NCBI RefSeq assembly: GCF_019774615.1
Contig: NZ_CP081497.1
Location: 1,550,001-1,614,000, forward strand
From: Streptomyces sp. BHT-5-2
GTDB lineage: Bacteria > Actinomycetota > Actinomycetes > Streptomycetales > Streptomycetaceae
Length of the DNA stretch: 64,000 nt
Direction: 5' to 3'
In this document: positions 8,442 to 18,261 of the stretch, piece after piece
How positions within the stretch are numbered: position 1 is the stretch's first letter
Layout of the letters: each line of letters starts with the position of its first letter
The notes under the pieces: model-generated
Told to the model about the DNA's origin: nothing
Database searches by the model: none
The model's input: only the letters and a program-made list of their open reading frames with translations
Program-made: the position numbers and the translations under genes

Positions 8442-9380
8442 GTGAACACCGTCGCCCCCGCACCGCGGGTCATCGCCGTAGTCGGCCCCACCGCGGCCGG
8501 AAAGTCCGATCTGGGCGTCGCGCTCGCCCGGCACCTGGACGGCGAGGTGATCAACGCCGACTCCATGCAGCTCTACCGCGGCATGGACATCGGCACCGCC
8601 AAACTCACCCCCGAGGAGCGGCAGGGCGTCCCGCACCACCTCCTCGACATCTGGGACGTCACCCGCGCGGCCAACGTCGCCGAGTACCAGCGGCTCGCCC
8701 GCGCCGAGATCGACCGGCTGCTCGCCGAGGGCCGCACCCCGATCCTGGTCGGCGGCTCCGGCCTCTACGTCCGCGGCGCCCTCGACGTCCTGGAGTTCCC
8801 CGGCACCGACCCCGCCGTCCGCGCCCGCCTGGAGGCGGAACTCGCCGAGCTGGGCAGCGGTGCGCTGCACGCCCGGCTCGCCGCCGCCGACCCGGCCGCC
8901 GCCCGCGCCATCCTGGCCGGCAACGGCCGCCGGATCGTGCGCGCCCTGGAGGTCATCGAGCTCACCGGCCGCCCGTTCACCGCCAACCTCCCCGGCCACG
9001 AATCGGTCTACGACACCCTCCAGATCGGCGTGGACGTCGAGCGCCCCGAACTCGACGAGCGGATCGCCGTACGGGTCGACCGGATGTGGGAGGCCGGCCT
9101 GGTCGACGAGGTGCGCCGGCTGGAGGCCGAGGGGTTGCGCGAGGGCCGCACCGCCTCCCGGGCGCTCGGCTACCAGCAGGTGCTGGCGCACCTGGCGGGG
9201 GAGTGCACCGAGCAGGCGGCGCGCGACGAGACGGTGCGCGCCACCAAGCGCTTCGCGCGCCGTCAGGACTCGTGGTTCCGCCGGGACCCGCGGGTCCACT
9301 GGCTCAGCGGTGCCGTCGACCGCCGGGCCGATCTCCCGGCGCTGGCACTGGCGTTGCTCGAACGACCGGTCACAGCCTGA
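8442..9380 (+). CDS. miaA: tRNA dimethylallyltransferase
   Basis: A 312-residue enzyme that transfers dimethylallyl from DMAPP to N6 of A37 in tRNA, the first step of the ms2i6A pathway completed by MiaB. The P-loop GPTAAGKSD is at residues 15-23, followed by NADSMQLYRGMDIGTAK (the conserved DSxQ and GTAK motifs) and ILVGGSGLYVRGALD. The C-terminal part includes FARRQDSWFRRDPRV. GTG at 8442 fits family length and places the P-loop correctly; no earlier start is plausible. It is followed by a membrane protein gene after 103 nt. Confidence 0.97.
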   Translation: MNTVAPAPRVIAVVGPTAAGKSDLGVALARHLDGEVINADSMQLYRGMDIGTAKLTPEERQGVPHHLLDIWDVTRAANVAEYQRLARAEIDRLLAEGRTPILVGGSGLYVRGALDVLEFPGTDPAVRARLEAELAELGSGALHARLAAADPAAARAILAGNGRRIVRALEVIELTGRPFTANLPGHESVYDTLQIGVDVERPELDERIAVRVDRMWEAGLVDEVRRLEAEGLREGRTASRALGYQQVLAHLAGECTEQAARDETVRATKRFARRQDSWFRRDPRVHWLSGAVDRRADLPALALALLERPVTA

Positions 9381-9483
9381 TCACGTCATGGCATCGGGAC
9401 GCTCCGGCCGTCATCCGGGCCGCTGAGGGCATGTCATCATCGACCTTCGATCGAGGCGTGCAATCTGGCAGTGGGGAGGGCGC

Positions 9484-10041
9484 GTGGCAATGGAGGCCGG
9501 CCCTCGCAACCGAGCCCAGGAACCGGACGCGGACGGCGCCGCGGCGGCACCGGCCACGGACGGCCCGACCGTCGACGGCACCCACGACGAACCGCACGAC
9601 CGCGGGCACGCGTCCGGCGACGGCGCCCCCGACGGCCACCCCGCCACCCTCGACGCCTCGGACGGCCCCGACGCCGAGTCGGACCCGGCCCCCGAGGGCG
9701 GCGAGTCCTTCCGCGACCTGCGCCCGCCCAGGCGGCTGCGGCTGTGGCAGCTCGCCCCGATCGTGGCGCTGGCCGCCCTCGGCTCGCTGATGTTCGCCTT
9801 CCCGCTGGCCTTCGAGTTCGGCGCCGACGGCGGCGCGGTGATCGCCATGCTCGGTCTGCTGCTGTGCTGCTGCGCGGCCGGCACCGGCATGATGGCGGCC
9901 CGCCGGGTCGGCCACACCTGGCCCGGCCTCCCGGCCCGCGGCTCCGGGCGCCGCCCCAACTGGCGGGTGGTGCTCCTGTACGCCGCCGTGGTCGCCGTCC
10001 CCGCCGCGCTCGCCATCTGGCGGGTGGCCCGCCTCCGCTGA
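9484..10041 (+). CDS. Small membrane protein with acidic disordered N-terminus
   Basis: A 185-residue protein. Residues 1-80 are rich in Asp, Ala, Pro, His and Gly and are predicted disordered. Then come hydrophobic segments at about 89-110 (LAPIVALAALGSLMFAFPLAF), 118-140 (AVIAMLGLLLCCCAAGTGMM) and 161-180 (VVLLYAAVVAVPAALAIW). The triple Cys in the second segment is notable. GGGGAGG at 9473-9479 serves either GTG 9484 or ATG 9490, two codons apart. It is located between miaA and dapF on the same strand. I do not recognise a functional family. Confidence 0.75.
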   Translation: MAMEAGPRNRAQEPDADGAAAAPATDGPTVDGTHDEPHDRGHASGDGAPDGHPATLDASDGPDAESDPAPEGGESFRDLRPPRRLRLWQLAPIVALAALGSLMFAFPLAFEFGADGGAVIAMLGLLLCCCAAGTGMMAARRVGHTWPGLPARGSGRRPNWRVVLLYAAVVAVPAALAIWRVARLR

Positions 10042-10125
10042 GGCCCTCGCCCCGCCCCGCGGCCGACCGGCGCCCGGCACGGCCCCGGCCGGGCCGACAC
10101 CCCGCTTCCCCCGTAGGATTCAAGG

Positions 10126-11001
10126 GTGACCACGCAGCGCATCGCCTTCCTCAAGGGCCACGGCACCGAGAACGACTTCGTGATCGTCCCGGATCCGGAC
10201 GGCCGGCTCGATCTGCCCGCGACCGCCGTCGCCCGGATCTGCGACCGGCGCGCCGGAGTGGGCGGCGACGGGCTGCTGCACGTCGTCCGGTCCGCCGCGC
10301 ACCCGGAGGCGCGGACGATGGCCGATGAGGCCGAGTGGTTCATGGACTACCGCAACGGCGACGGCTCGATCGCCGAGATGTGCGGCAACGGCCTGCGGGT
10401 CTTCGCCCGTTACCTCCTGCACGCCGGGCTCGTCGAGGCCGGCGACCTGGCCGTCGCCACCCGCGCCGGGGTGCTCCGGGTGCACCTCGCCAAGTCCGGC
10501 GACGTCACCGTCGCCATGGGGCGCGCCGCGCTCCCCGAGGACGGCGTGGTGGTCGAGGTCGGTGGGCGCAGCTGGCCGGCCCGCAACGTCAACATGGGCA
10601 ACCCGCACGCCGTCGCCTTCGTCGAGGACCTGGCGCACGCCGGTGAGCTGCACGAACAGCCGCGGTTCGGCCCGGCCGAGGTGTATCCGGACGGCGTCAA
10701 CATCGAGTTCGTCGTGGACCGCGGCCCGCGCCATGTGGCGATGCGGGTGCACGAGCGGGGCGCCGGCGAGACCCGCTCCTGCGGCACCGGCGCCTGCGCG
10801 GTGGCCGTCGCCGCCGCCCGCCGGGACGGCCTGGACCCGACCGCGACCGGCTCCCCGGTGACGTACACCGTCGAGGTGCTGGGCGGCAGCCTGGCCATCA
10901 CCGAGCTGCCGGACGGCACGGTCGAGATGACCGGCCCGGCCGAGATCGTCGCCGAGGGCAGCTTCGAGCCGGAGTGGCTGGCCGGCGCACTCGCCGGCTG
11001 A
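10126..11001 (+). CDS. dapF: Diaminopimelate epimerase
   Basis: A 291-residue PLP-independent racemase converting LL- to meso-diaminopimelate for peptidoglycan and lysine. Both catalytic cysteines are present: Cys86 in EMCGNGLR and Cys219 in SCGTGAC. The start FLKGHGTENDF and the NMGNPHAVAF motif between the two lobes are typical. GTG at 10126 is the first plausible start and gives the usual length. Streptomyces peptidoglycan contains LL-DAP, so this epimerase serves mainly lysine supply and balance of the isomers. It is monocistronic in appearance, with 84 nt upstream and 209 nt before the next gene. Confidence 0.97.
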   Translation: MTTQRIAFLKGHGTENDFVIVPDPDGRLDLPATAVARICDRRAGVGGDGLLHVVRSAAHPEARTMADEAEWFMDYRNGDGSIAEMCGNGLRVFARYLLHAGLVEAGDLAVATRAGVLRVHLAKSGDVTVAMGRAALPEDGVVVEVGGRSWPARNVNMGNPHAVAFVEDLAHAGELHEQPRFGPAEVYPDGVNIEFVVDRGPRHVAMRVHERGAGETRSCGTGACAVAVAAARRDGLDPTATGSPVTYTVEVLGGSLAITELPDGTVEMTGPAEIVAEGSFEPEWLAGALAG

Positions 11002-11210
11002 CGGGGCGCCGGGGCACGCCCGCCGCCCAGGGGAAACGGTTTCGGCGGGCAGCGATGGTTCCGGCCAGAAAGTTCCCTCGAATGGGTGATCCGTTTCACG
11101 CTGAGCGAGAGGCGGGCAGCGCTGCGTGATGGGCTCGGTAGCATCAAGCACCGGCCCGGGCGACCGAACTGACGGCGTCCCACCGCCGGTCGACGCCGCC
11201 GGAGGTGCCC

Positions 11211-13370
11211 ATGAGCGCAGAGGCCACGAACCCTGGTAACCCCGAAGCAGGCCGCCGGCGCGGCCGCCCCCGGCCGGCGCTCCGGGGACTCCGCCGCATC
11301 GGCCGCGCCGCGCTCCTCGGCCCCGCCCCCCGCGACGGCCTCCCGGACGCCCTGGAACACGTCGCCAAGGTGCACCGCCACCACCACCCCGACGCCGACC
11401 TCGACATCCTCAGCAAGGCGTACCACCGCGCCGAGTCCTCGCACCGCGGCCAGTTGCGCAAGAGCGGCGAGCCGTACATCACCCACCCGCTCGCGGTCAC
11501 CCTGATCCTCGCCGAACTCGGCGCCGAGACGACGACGTTGACCGCCTCGCTGCTCCACGACACCGTCGAGGACACGGAAGTGACGCTCGATCAGGTCCGG
11601 GCGGAGTTCGGCGCCGAGGTCTGCTACCTCGTCGACGGCGTCACCAAGCTGGAGAAGGTCGACTACGGCACGGCGGCCGAGCCGGAGACCTTCCGCAAGA
11701 TGCTGGTCGCCACCGGCAACGACGTCCGGGTGATGTCCATCAAGCTCGCCGACCGGCTGCACAACATGCGCACCCTCGGCGTGATGCGCCCCGAGAAGCA
11801 GGCCCGGATCGCCGGCGTCACCCGCGACGTGCTGATCCCGCTCGCCGAGCGCCTCGGCGTCCAGGCGCTCAAGACCGAGCTGGAGGACCTGGTCTTCGCG
11901 ATCCTGCACCCCGAGGAGTACGCCGAGACCCGCCGTCTCGTGGAGCGCTACGCCGGCCGCCCCGACCCGCTCACCGCGATCGCCGCCCGGGCCCGGACGC
12001 TCCTCGCCGAGGCCGGCATCGACGCCCAAGTCCTCGTCCGCCCACGGCACTTCGTCTCCGTGCATCGGGTCCTGCTGGCGCGCGGCCGGATCACCGGCGC
12101 GGACCTGGGACGGCTGCTGGTCCTGGTGACCGAGGACGCCGACTGCTATGCCGTCCTGGGGGAGCTGCACACCTGCTTCACCCCGGTGGTCTCGGAGTTC
12201 AAGGACTTCATCGCCGCGCCCAAGTTCAACCTCTACCAGTCGCTGCACACCGCCGTCACCGGCGAGCACGGCGAGATCGCCGAGACCCTGATCCGCACCC
12301 ACCGGATGCACCGGGTCGCCGAGGCCGGGGTGATCGCCCTGGGCAACCCCCACACCCCCACCGACGGCGCCGACGCACCCGAGGGCGAACGCGCCGACCC
12401 GACCCGCCCCGGCTGGCTCGACCGGCTCCTGGAGTGGCAGCGCACCACCCCCGACCCCGACACCTTCTGGACCTCGCTCCGCGACGACCTCGCCCAGGAC
12501 CGGGAGATCACCGTCTTCTGCGCCGACGCCGCCCCGGACGGCCCCGGCGGCACCATCGGCCTGCCCGCCGGGGCCAGCTGCGTGGACGCCGCGTACGCCC
12601 GGCACGGCGAGGTCGCGCACGGCTGTATCGGCGCCCGCGTCAACGGCCGCCTCGCCACCCTCGGCACCGTCCTGCACGACGGCGACAGCCTCCACCTGCT
12701 GATGGCCCAGGAGTCCGCCGGCCCCTCGCCGGAGTGGCTCGACCACGCCCGCACCCCGGCCGCCCGGCTCGCCATCTCCCGCTGGCTGGCCCGGCCCCAG
12801 GGCCCCGGCGAACCGCCCGCCGCGCCCGCCGGCCGCCGCAGCGAGCGCCGCCGGGCACCGTCCCACCGTCCCATCGGCCCCGACCGCCCGGCCGCCGCCT
12901 CCGTCCTGGTGGCGGCCGACCTGCCCGGTGCCACCGTCCGGCTGGCCGGCTGCTGCACCCCGGTGCCGCCGGACACCGTCACCGGCTTCGCGGTCCGCGG
13001 CGGCACGGTCACCGTGCACCGCGCGCTGTGCCCGGCGGTGGCCCGGATGGCGGCGACCGGCCGGCAGCCGGTCGGGGTGCGCTGGCGGGGCGCGGCCAAC
13101 GGCGGCCAGGGCTGCCGGGTGACGCTGCTGGCCGAGGCGTTCAGCCGCCCGCACCTGCTGCCCGACCTCACCGAGGCGATCGCCGCCCAGGGCGCTGCCG
13201 TGGTCTCCGCCGCCGTCGAGCCCCCGCACGAGCAACTGGTCCGGCACACCTACACCCTCCACCTGCCCGACGCCGCCGCACTGCCCTCCCTGATGCGCGC
13301 GATGCGCCAGGTCCCCGGCGTCTTCGACGTGGTCCGCGCCGCCACGGCAATGCGCTCCGGGAACGGCTAG
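11211..13370 (+). CDS. RelA/SpoT-homologue (RshA-like) with intact hydrolase and eroded synthetase motifs
   Basis: A 719-residue long RSH protein. The HD hydrolase is intact: His92 in ITHPLAV, His116-Asp117 in LLHDTVEDT, and Asp in KLADRLHNM. The (p)ppGpp synthetase domain follows, then a TGS domain, a Cys-rich ZFD-like segment (LAGCCTPVPP ... LCPAVAR) and a C-terminal ACT-like region. The synthetase is degenerate: the usual RPKH is RPRH, the Arg of the DLxAIR motif is Leu, the RFDE-type specificity loop is missing, and ExQIRT is ETLIRT; the PKxNxYQSLHT nucleotide loop survives. ATG 11211 is set by GGAGG 5 nt upstream. Streptomyces is known to carry RelA plus a second homologue, RshA; this is the latter. 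Confidence 0.9.
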   Translation: MSAEATNPGNPEAGRRRGRPRPALRGLRRIGRAALLGPAPRDGLPDALEHVAKVHRHHHPDADLDILSKAYHRAESSHRGQLRKSGEPYITHPLAVTLILAELGAETTTLTASLLHDTVEDTEVTLDQVRAEFGAEVCYLVDGVTKLEKVDYGTAAEPETFRKMLVATGNDVRVMSIKLADRLHNMRTLGVMRPEKQARIAGVTRDVLIPLAERLGVQALKTELEDLVFAILHPEEYAETRRLVERYAGRPDPLTAIAARARTLLAEAGIDAQVLVRPRHFVSVHRVLLARGRITGADLGRLLVLVTEDADCYAVLGELHTCFTPVVSEFKDFIAAPKFNLYQSLHTAVTGEHGEIAETLIRTHRMHRVAEAGVIALGNPHTPTDGADAPEGERADPTRPGWLDRLLEWQRTTPDPDTFWTSLRDDLAQDREITVFCADAAPDGPGGTIGLPAGASCVDAAYARHGEVAHGCIGARVNGRLATLGTVLHDGDSLHLLMAQESAGPSPEWLDHARTPAARLAISRWLARPQGPGEPPAAPAGRRSERRRAPSHRPIGPDRPAAASVLVAADLPGATVRLAGCCTPVPPDTVTGFAVRGGTVTVHRALCPAVARMAATGRQPVGVRWRGAANGGQGCRVTLLAEAFSRPHLLPDLTEAIAAQGAAVVSAAVEPPHEQLVRHTYTLHLPDAAALPSLMRAMRQVPGVFDVVRAATAMRSGNG

Positions 13371-13555
13371 GGCGCTTCTGACGGATCTCCGCGGCGTCGC
13401 GGTGCCTCACCCGGCCCGCCCGCGCTCGCACGATCCGGTCGGTGGAGGCAGATCGGGCATGCGGGCGCAAGCGGGACGGTCGAGGTGCCGCCCGTTCGGG
13501 TGCCGTCGTGCCGTGCCGTCCACGGGCGGGCGGGCCGCGCTGATAGCGGTAGCGC

Positions 13556-15202
13556 ATGTCCCTTCCCTTGCGCCGTTCGTCCTGCGAGCCCCAGGGGCCC
13601 GCCGCCGACCGCACCGCCGCCGCCGACCGCTCCGCCGCCCCCGACCGGGACCACCCCCGGGCCCGCCGCGGCCGGATCCCCCGCCGGGCCACCGCCCTTG
13701 CGATCGCGGTCGCCGCCACGATCGCCGCGGCCGCGCCGCAGCCCCCCGAGCCGCTCGGCATCGGCGACCGCCTCTTCCCGTCGCTCGGCAACCCCGGCTA
13801 CCACGTCACCTCGTACGACATCTCCCTGGACTACGCGGGCCACAACGACCGTCCGCTGGACATGGTCACCGTGATCAAGGCCCGGGCCACCGCCAACCTC
13901 GACCGGCTCAACCTCGACTTCGCCGACGGCACCGTGCGCTCCGTCACGGTCGACGGAAAGCCCGCCCGGCACCAGCAGGCCGGCGAGGACCTGGTGCTCA
14001 CCCCCGACGCGCACATCTCGCCCGGTCAGGACCTGCGGATCGTCGTGCACCACACCAGCGACCCGCGCGGCCACGGCAACGGCGGCTGGATCCGCACCAA
14101 CGACGGCCTGGCGATGGCCAATCAGGCCGACGCCGCACACCGCGTCTTCCCGTGCAACGACCACCCCTCCGACAAGGCCCAGTTCACCTTCCACATCACC
14201 GTGCCCGAGGGGCTGGTGGCCGTCGCCAACGGACTGCCCGTCGACGCCGGCGGCCGCGCCGCGCGCCGTACCTGGACGTACCGCACGGCCCACCCCATGG
14301 CCACCGAGCTGGCCCAGATCTCCATCGGGCACTCCAGCGTGATCTCGCAGCGCGGCCCGCACGGTCTGCCGCTCCGCGACGTCGTCCCGGCGTCGGCCAA
14401 GCCCGCGCTCTCCCGCTGGCTCGCCAAGACACCGGAGCAGGTGGCCTGGATGGAGAAGAAGGTCGGACGGTTCCCCTTCGAGGCGTACGGGGTGCTGGTC
14501 GCCGACGCCAGCACCGGCTTCGAGCTGGAGACCCAGACCCTCTCGCTCTTCGAGAAGCGCCTGTTCACCACCGCCCAGCTGCCCGACTGGTACGTCGAGT
14601 CGGTGATGGTGCACGAGCTGTCCCACCAGTGGTTCGGCGACAGCGTCAGCCCCCGCCGGTGGTCCGACGTCTGGCTCAACGAGGCCCACGCCACCTGGTA
14701 CGAGGCCCTCTACGCCCAGGAGAAGGGCGGCCAGCGCGTCTCCATGGAGGCGCGGATGAAGAAGGCGTACGAGATGTCCGACGGCTGGCGCGCGGACGGC
14801 GGCCCGCCGGCCCTGCCCAAGATCCCCGAGCAGGGCCGCAAGATCAGCATCTTCCGGCCGGTGATCTACGACGGCAGTGCCCTGGTCCTGTACGCGCTGC
14901 GGCAGAAGATGGGCCAGGCCGGCTTCGAGCGCCTGGAGCGGGAGTGGGTCGGCAGGCACCACGACGGTGTGGCCGGCACCGCCGACTTCATCGAACTCGC
15001 CTCCGAGATCTACGGCCACAACCTCTCCGGCTTCTTGTGGGAGTGGCTCTACGGCACCAAGACCCCGGCGATGCCCGGCCACCCCGAGTGGAAGGCGCAG
15101 GCGGCCGAGCAGAGCAAGACCAAGGCCAAGGGCGCCGCACCGCAGTCGACGGCGCGGCGCGCGGCGCCCACGCAGGGTGCCCCGCAGCTCCACAAGCGGT
15201 GA
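13556..15202 (+). CDS. M1-family zinc metallopeptidase, membrane-anchored or secreted
   Basis: A 548-residue protein with a hydrophobic segment at about residues 45-62 after a charged, disordered head, suggesting export. The zinc motif HELSHQWFG places His353 and His357, with Glu354 catalytic and Glu376 (WLNEAHATW) as third ligand, spaced exactly as HExxH-x18-E. The upstream substrate-binding loop is GFELETQT rather than the classical GAMEN, a variant known in actinobacterial M1 proteins. It probably hydrolyses peptides outside the membrane. The gene stands alone between the RSH gene and hflX. The C-terminal 40 residues are Ala/Lys/Gln-rich and probably disordered. Confidence 0.92.
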   Translation: MSLPLRRSSCEPQGPAADRTAAADRSAAPDRDHPRARRGRIPRRATALAIAVAATIAAAAPQPPEPLGIGDRLFPSLGNPGYHVTSYDISLDYAGHNDRPLDMVTVIKARATANLDRLNLDFADGTVRSVTVDGKPARHQQAGEDLVLTPDAHISPGQDLRIVVHHTSDPRGHGNGGWIRTNDGLAMANQADAAHRVFPCNDHPSDKAQFTFHITVPEGLVAVANGLPVDAGGRAARRTWTYRTAHPMATELAQISIGHSSVISQRGPHGLPLRDVVPASAKPALSRWLAKTPEQVAWMEKKVGRFPFEAYGVLVADASTGFELETQTLSLFEKRLFTTAQLPDWYVESVMVHELSHQWFGDSVSPRRWSDVWLNEAHATWYEALYAQEKGGQRVSMEARMKKAYEMSDGWRADGGPPALPKIPEQGRKISIFRPVIYDGSALVLYALRQKMGQAGFERLEREWVGRHHDGVAGTADFIELASEIYGHNLSGFLWEWLYGTKTPAMPGHPEWKAQAAEQSKTKAKGAAPQSTARRAAPTQGAPQLHKR

Positions 15203-15402
15203 CCGAAGCCGGGGACGGGCGGCACGGGAAAACCCGCGTGACGCCCGTCTCCCGGCCGTGCGACCATCAACGGGCCGACACCGCGGGCCGGCCCCGGGAA
15301 TCTCCCGGCCGGCCCGGACGTTGAGCAGACCGAACGGCACAGCCATCCAGTCCCGACGGGGCCCACCGGTCCCCGGGGGCTCCCTACGACGCAAAGGATC
15401 AA

Positions 15403-16890
15403 ATGACCTCCTCTTCTTCCCTTCCGCAGGACCGGCAGCGCCTCCCCGAGAGCCTTCGGGCCGACGCCCTGATGGAAGAGGACGTCGCCTGGAGCCACGA
15501 GATCGACGGGGAGCGCGACGGCGACCAGTACGACCGCTCCGAACGTGCGGCACTGCGCCGCGTCGCCGGGCTCTCCACCGAGCTCGAGGACGTCACCGAG
15601 GTCGAGTACCGACAGCTGCGCCTGGAGCGCGTGGTGCTCGTCGGCGTCTGGACGTCCGGCACGGTGCAGGACGCGGAGAACTCCCTCGCCGAGCTGGCGG
15701 CGCTGGCCGAGACCGCCGGAGCCCAGGTGCTGGACGGCGTCGTCCAGCGCCGCGACAAGCCCGACCCGGCCACCTACATCGGCTCCGGCAAGGCCCTGGA
15801 GCTGCGGGACATCGTGCTCGAGTCCGGGGCCGACACCGTCGTCTGCGACGGTGAGCTCTCCCCGGGCCAGCTGATCCACCTGGAGGACGTCGTCAAGGTC
15901 AAGGTGGTCGACCGGACCGCCCTGATCCTGGACATCTTCGCCCAGCACGCCAAGTCCCGGGAGGGCAAGGCGCAGGTCTCGCTGGCACAGATGCAGTACA
16001 TGCTGCCCAGGCTCCGCGGCTGGGGTCAGTCGCTGTCCCGGCAGATGGGTGGCGGTGGCTCCGGTTCGGCGGGCGGCGGCATGGCCACCCGTGGTCCCGG
16101 TGAGACCAAGATCGAGACGGACCGGCGGCGGATCCGCGAGAAGATGGCGAAGATGCGCCGGGAGATCGCGGAGATGAAGACCGGCCGGGACGTCAAGCGC
16201 CAGGAGCGCCGGCGCAACAAGATCCCCTCGGTCGCCATCGCGGGCTACACCAACGCCGGCAAGTCGTCGCTGCTCAACCGCCTCACCGGGGCCGGCGTCC
16301 TGGTGGAGAACGCCCTGTTCGCCACCCTGGACCCGACCGTCCGGCGGGCCGAGACCCCCAGCGGGCGGCTGTACACCCTCGCCGACACCGTCGGCTTCGT
16401 CCGCCACCTGCCGCACCACCTCGTCGAGGCGTTCCGCTCCACGATGGAGGAGGTCGCCGACGCCGACCTGATCCTGCACGTGGTCGACGGCTCGCACCCG
16501 GTGCCGGAGGAGCAGCTGGCCGCGGTCCGCGAGGTGATCCGCGACGTCGGTGCCACCCAGGTGCCCGAGATCGTGGTCGTCAACAAGGCCGACGCGGCCG
16601 ACCCGCTGACGCTCCAGCGGCTGCTCCGCCAGGAGAAGCGCGCCCTGGTGGTCTCCGCCCGCACGGGCGAGGGCATCGCGGAGCTGCGGTCCCTGCTCGA
16701 TGCGGAACTCCCGCGTCCGCAGGTCGAGATCGAGGTGCTGGTGCCCTACACCCAGGGCGCGCTGGTCTCCCGGGCGCACGCCGAGGGCGAGGTGCTCTCC
16801 GAGGAGCACACCGCCGAGGGCACGGTCCTCAAGGCCCGCGTCCATGAGGAACTCGCCGCCGAGTTCCGGCCGTTCGTCCCGGCCGCCTGA
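15403..16890 (+). CDS. hflX: Ribosome-splitting GTPase HflX
   Basis: A 495-residue GTPase that binds the 50S subunit and dissociates stalled ribosomes under stress. The N-terminal glycine-linked subdomain includes DPATYIGSGKALEL and the basic helical linker (ETDRRRIREKMAKMRREI). The G domain has G1 GYTNAGKS at residues 281-288, G3 DTVGF and G4 NKAD. The ATG is supported by AAAGGA 6-10 nt upstream. A 40-residue N-terminal extension is usual for streptomycetes. The 200-nt leader before it has no obvious motif. A strong hairpin at 16920-16960 ends the transcript. Confidence 0.96.
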   Translation: MTSSSSLPQDRQRLPESLRADALMEEDVAWSHEIDGERDGDQYDRSERAALRRVAGLSTELEDVTEVEYRQLRLERVVLVGVWTSGTVQDAENSLAELAALAETAGAQVLDGVVQRRDKPDPATYIGSGKALELRDIVLESGADTVVCDGELSPGQLIHLEDVVKVKVVDRTALILDIFAQHAKSREGKAQVSLAQMQYMLPRLRGWGQSLSRQMGGGGSGSAGGGMATRGPGETKIETDRRRIREKMAKMRREIAEMKTGRDVKRQERRRNKIPSVAIAGYTNAGKSSLLNRLTGAGVLVENALFATLDPTVRRAETPSGRLYTLADTVGFVRHLPHHLVEAFRSTMEEVADADLILHVVDGSHPVPEEQLAAVREVIRDVGATQVPEIVVVNKADAADPLTLQRLLRQEKRALVVSARTGEGIAELRSLLDAELPRPQVEIEVLVPYTQGALVSRAHAEGEVLSEEHTAEGTVLKARVHEELAAEFRPFVPAA

Positions 16891-16919
16891 CGGCCCGGCC
16901 CGCGCCCCGCGCACATGTG

Positions 16920-16960
16920 GCGAAGGCCCGCCCCCGGATTCCCCGGAGGCGGGCCTTCGC
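16920..16960. terminator. Bidirectional terminator hairpin
   Basis: A perfect 13-bp stem pairs 16920-16932 (GCGAAGGCCCGCC) with 16948-16960, with a loop that can itself pair CCGG/CCGG. It lies between the convergent ends of hflX and the protease gene at 17023, so it can serve both. Confidence 0.8.
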
Positions 16961-17022
16961 CGTAGCGCCGTGGGCGGTGTACGGGCGGGCGGCCCCGACT
17001 CCGGAGCCGCCCGCTCACGTCC

Positions 17023-18261
17023 TCACTGCTGCTTTGCCCACTTCTTGCTCATCGCGTCGAAGATCGACTTGGCCTCGGCGCCCAGGTGCGGGCCGGCCAG
17101 CCACTTGGCCGGACGCGGACCCATCGACGTGTTGGAGACCAGCGTCGGCTTGCCGTCCGCGCCCTTGACGAACCAGGGGCCACCGGACGAACCACCGGTC
17201 ATGGTGCAGCCGATCCGGTACATGGTCGGCTTCTTGGCGTCCGTCGTCAGCCGGGTCGGCTTGTCGGTGCAGGACTCCTGCAGCGCGCCGTCGAACGGCG
17301 CCTCGGCCGGGTAGCCCTGCGCCGTCAGGCTCGGCATCTTCGACATCGCCGGGGCGTTGAAATCGACCTCGTAGGCGGCGCCGGCCACCTCCTCCAGCGA
17401 CTTGCCGCCGGTGTTCTCCTCCGGCTTCACGTGGATCAGCGCGAAGTCGTACGGAGCCATCGGGACCCCCGGCACGTCGCCGCCGCCCTTGATCCACTCC
17501 TGGGACGTCGACACGTCGTCCGCCCACCACTTGCCTTCCGGAACCCGGTCCTGGAACGGCGTGTTCTTCATCTGGGTCTCGGGCACGCCGGTCCGGTTGA
17601 AGCTCGGGACGAACATCATGTTCCGGTACCAGCCGCCGTTCTTGCCGGCGTGCACGCAGTGCGCCGCGGTCCACACGAGGTTGGACTTGCCCGGGTGCGC
17701 CGGGTCCTTGACGACGGTGGCGGAGCAGCGCGCCTGGCCCTCGGGTGTGCTGAACGCCAGCACGCCGACGCCCGGAGCGGTGGAGGTGTAGGGCGTCTTC
17801 ACGGGCTGCGCGGCGACCGCGGCCGGCTCCGGGTCGGTCTTGCCCTGGTCCTGGGGGATGTCCGAGGGCTTGCTCGGCTCCTGCGGAGGCTTGGCCTTAC
17901 CGATCTTGTCCGGGTCCCAGAAGTTCTTGATGACCGGGTTGATGAACTCCCCGGCCTCGCGGAGCCACTTGTCCTTGTCCCAGTTCTTCCACTCCCCGTT
18001 CTTCCACTTGTCCAGGTCGACGCCGTGCTCCTTGAGCTTGTCCTGGAGGTCCTTGGGGATCTTGATCGCACCCCCGCCCGAGGTGTCCTGGGCCGACTCG
18101 GAGGGCTTGGCGTCCGCGTTGTCGCCGGACGGCCCGCAGCCGGTCGCGGTCAGCGCCACGACGGCGGTGAGGGCGGCGGCCGCCAGGGCGGGGGACCTGC
18201 GAGCGCGCAGCGCTCTCCTCTCGGGGCGGTGGTGGGCGGCGGGCGGGCGTATCGGTCGCAT
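17023..18261 (-). CDS. Trypsin-like serine protease lipoprotein
   Basis: A 412-residue exported protease. A basic start and hydrophobic stretch end in the lipobox LTATGC, so Cys42 should be lipidated and the protein anchored outside the membrane. Residues 60-120 are Lys/Trp/Asp-rich (KWKNGEWKNWDKDKW), likely a spacer. The catalytic triad is visible: His in VWTAAHCV, Asp in PYDFALIHV, Ser in GGSSGGPW. The overall pattern matches the S1 subgroup of glutamyl-endopeptidase-like proteins in actinobacteria. It is transcribed towards hflX and away from the siderophore operon; its 5' end is 280 nt from that operon's start. Substrates are unknown. Confidence 0.9.
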   Translation of the reverse strand: MRPIRPPAAHHRPERRALRARRSPALAAAALTAVVALTATGCGPSGDNADAKPSESAQDTSGGGAIKIPKDLQDKLKEHGVDLDKWKNGEWKNWDKDKWLREAGEFINPVIKNFWDPDKIGKAKPPQEPSKPSDIPQDQGKTDPEPAAVAAQPVKTPYTSTAPGVGVLAFSTPEGQARCSATVVKDPAHPGKSNLVWTAAHCVHAGKNGGWYRNMMFVPSFNRTGVPETQMKNTPFQDRVPEGKWWADDVSTSQEWIKGGGDVPGVPMAPYDFALIHVKPEENTGGKSLEEVAGAAYEVDFNAPAMSKMPSLTAQGYPAEAPFDGALQESCTDKPTRLTTDAKKPTMYRIGCTMTGGSSGGPWFVKGADGKPTLVSNTSMGPRPAKWLAGPHLGAEAKSIFDAMSKKWAKQQ

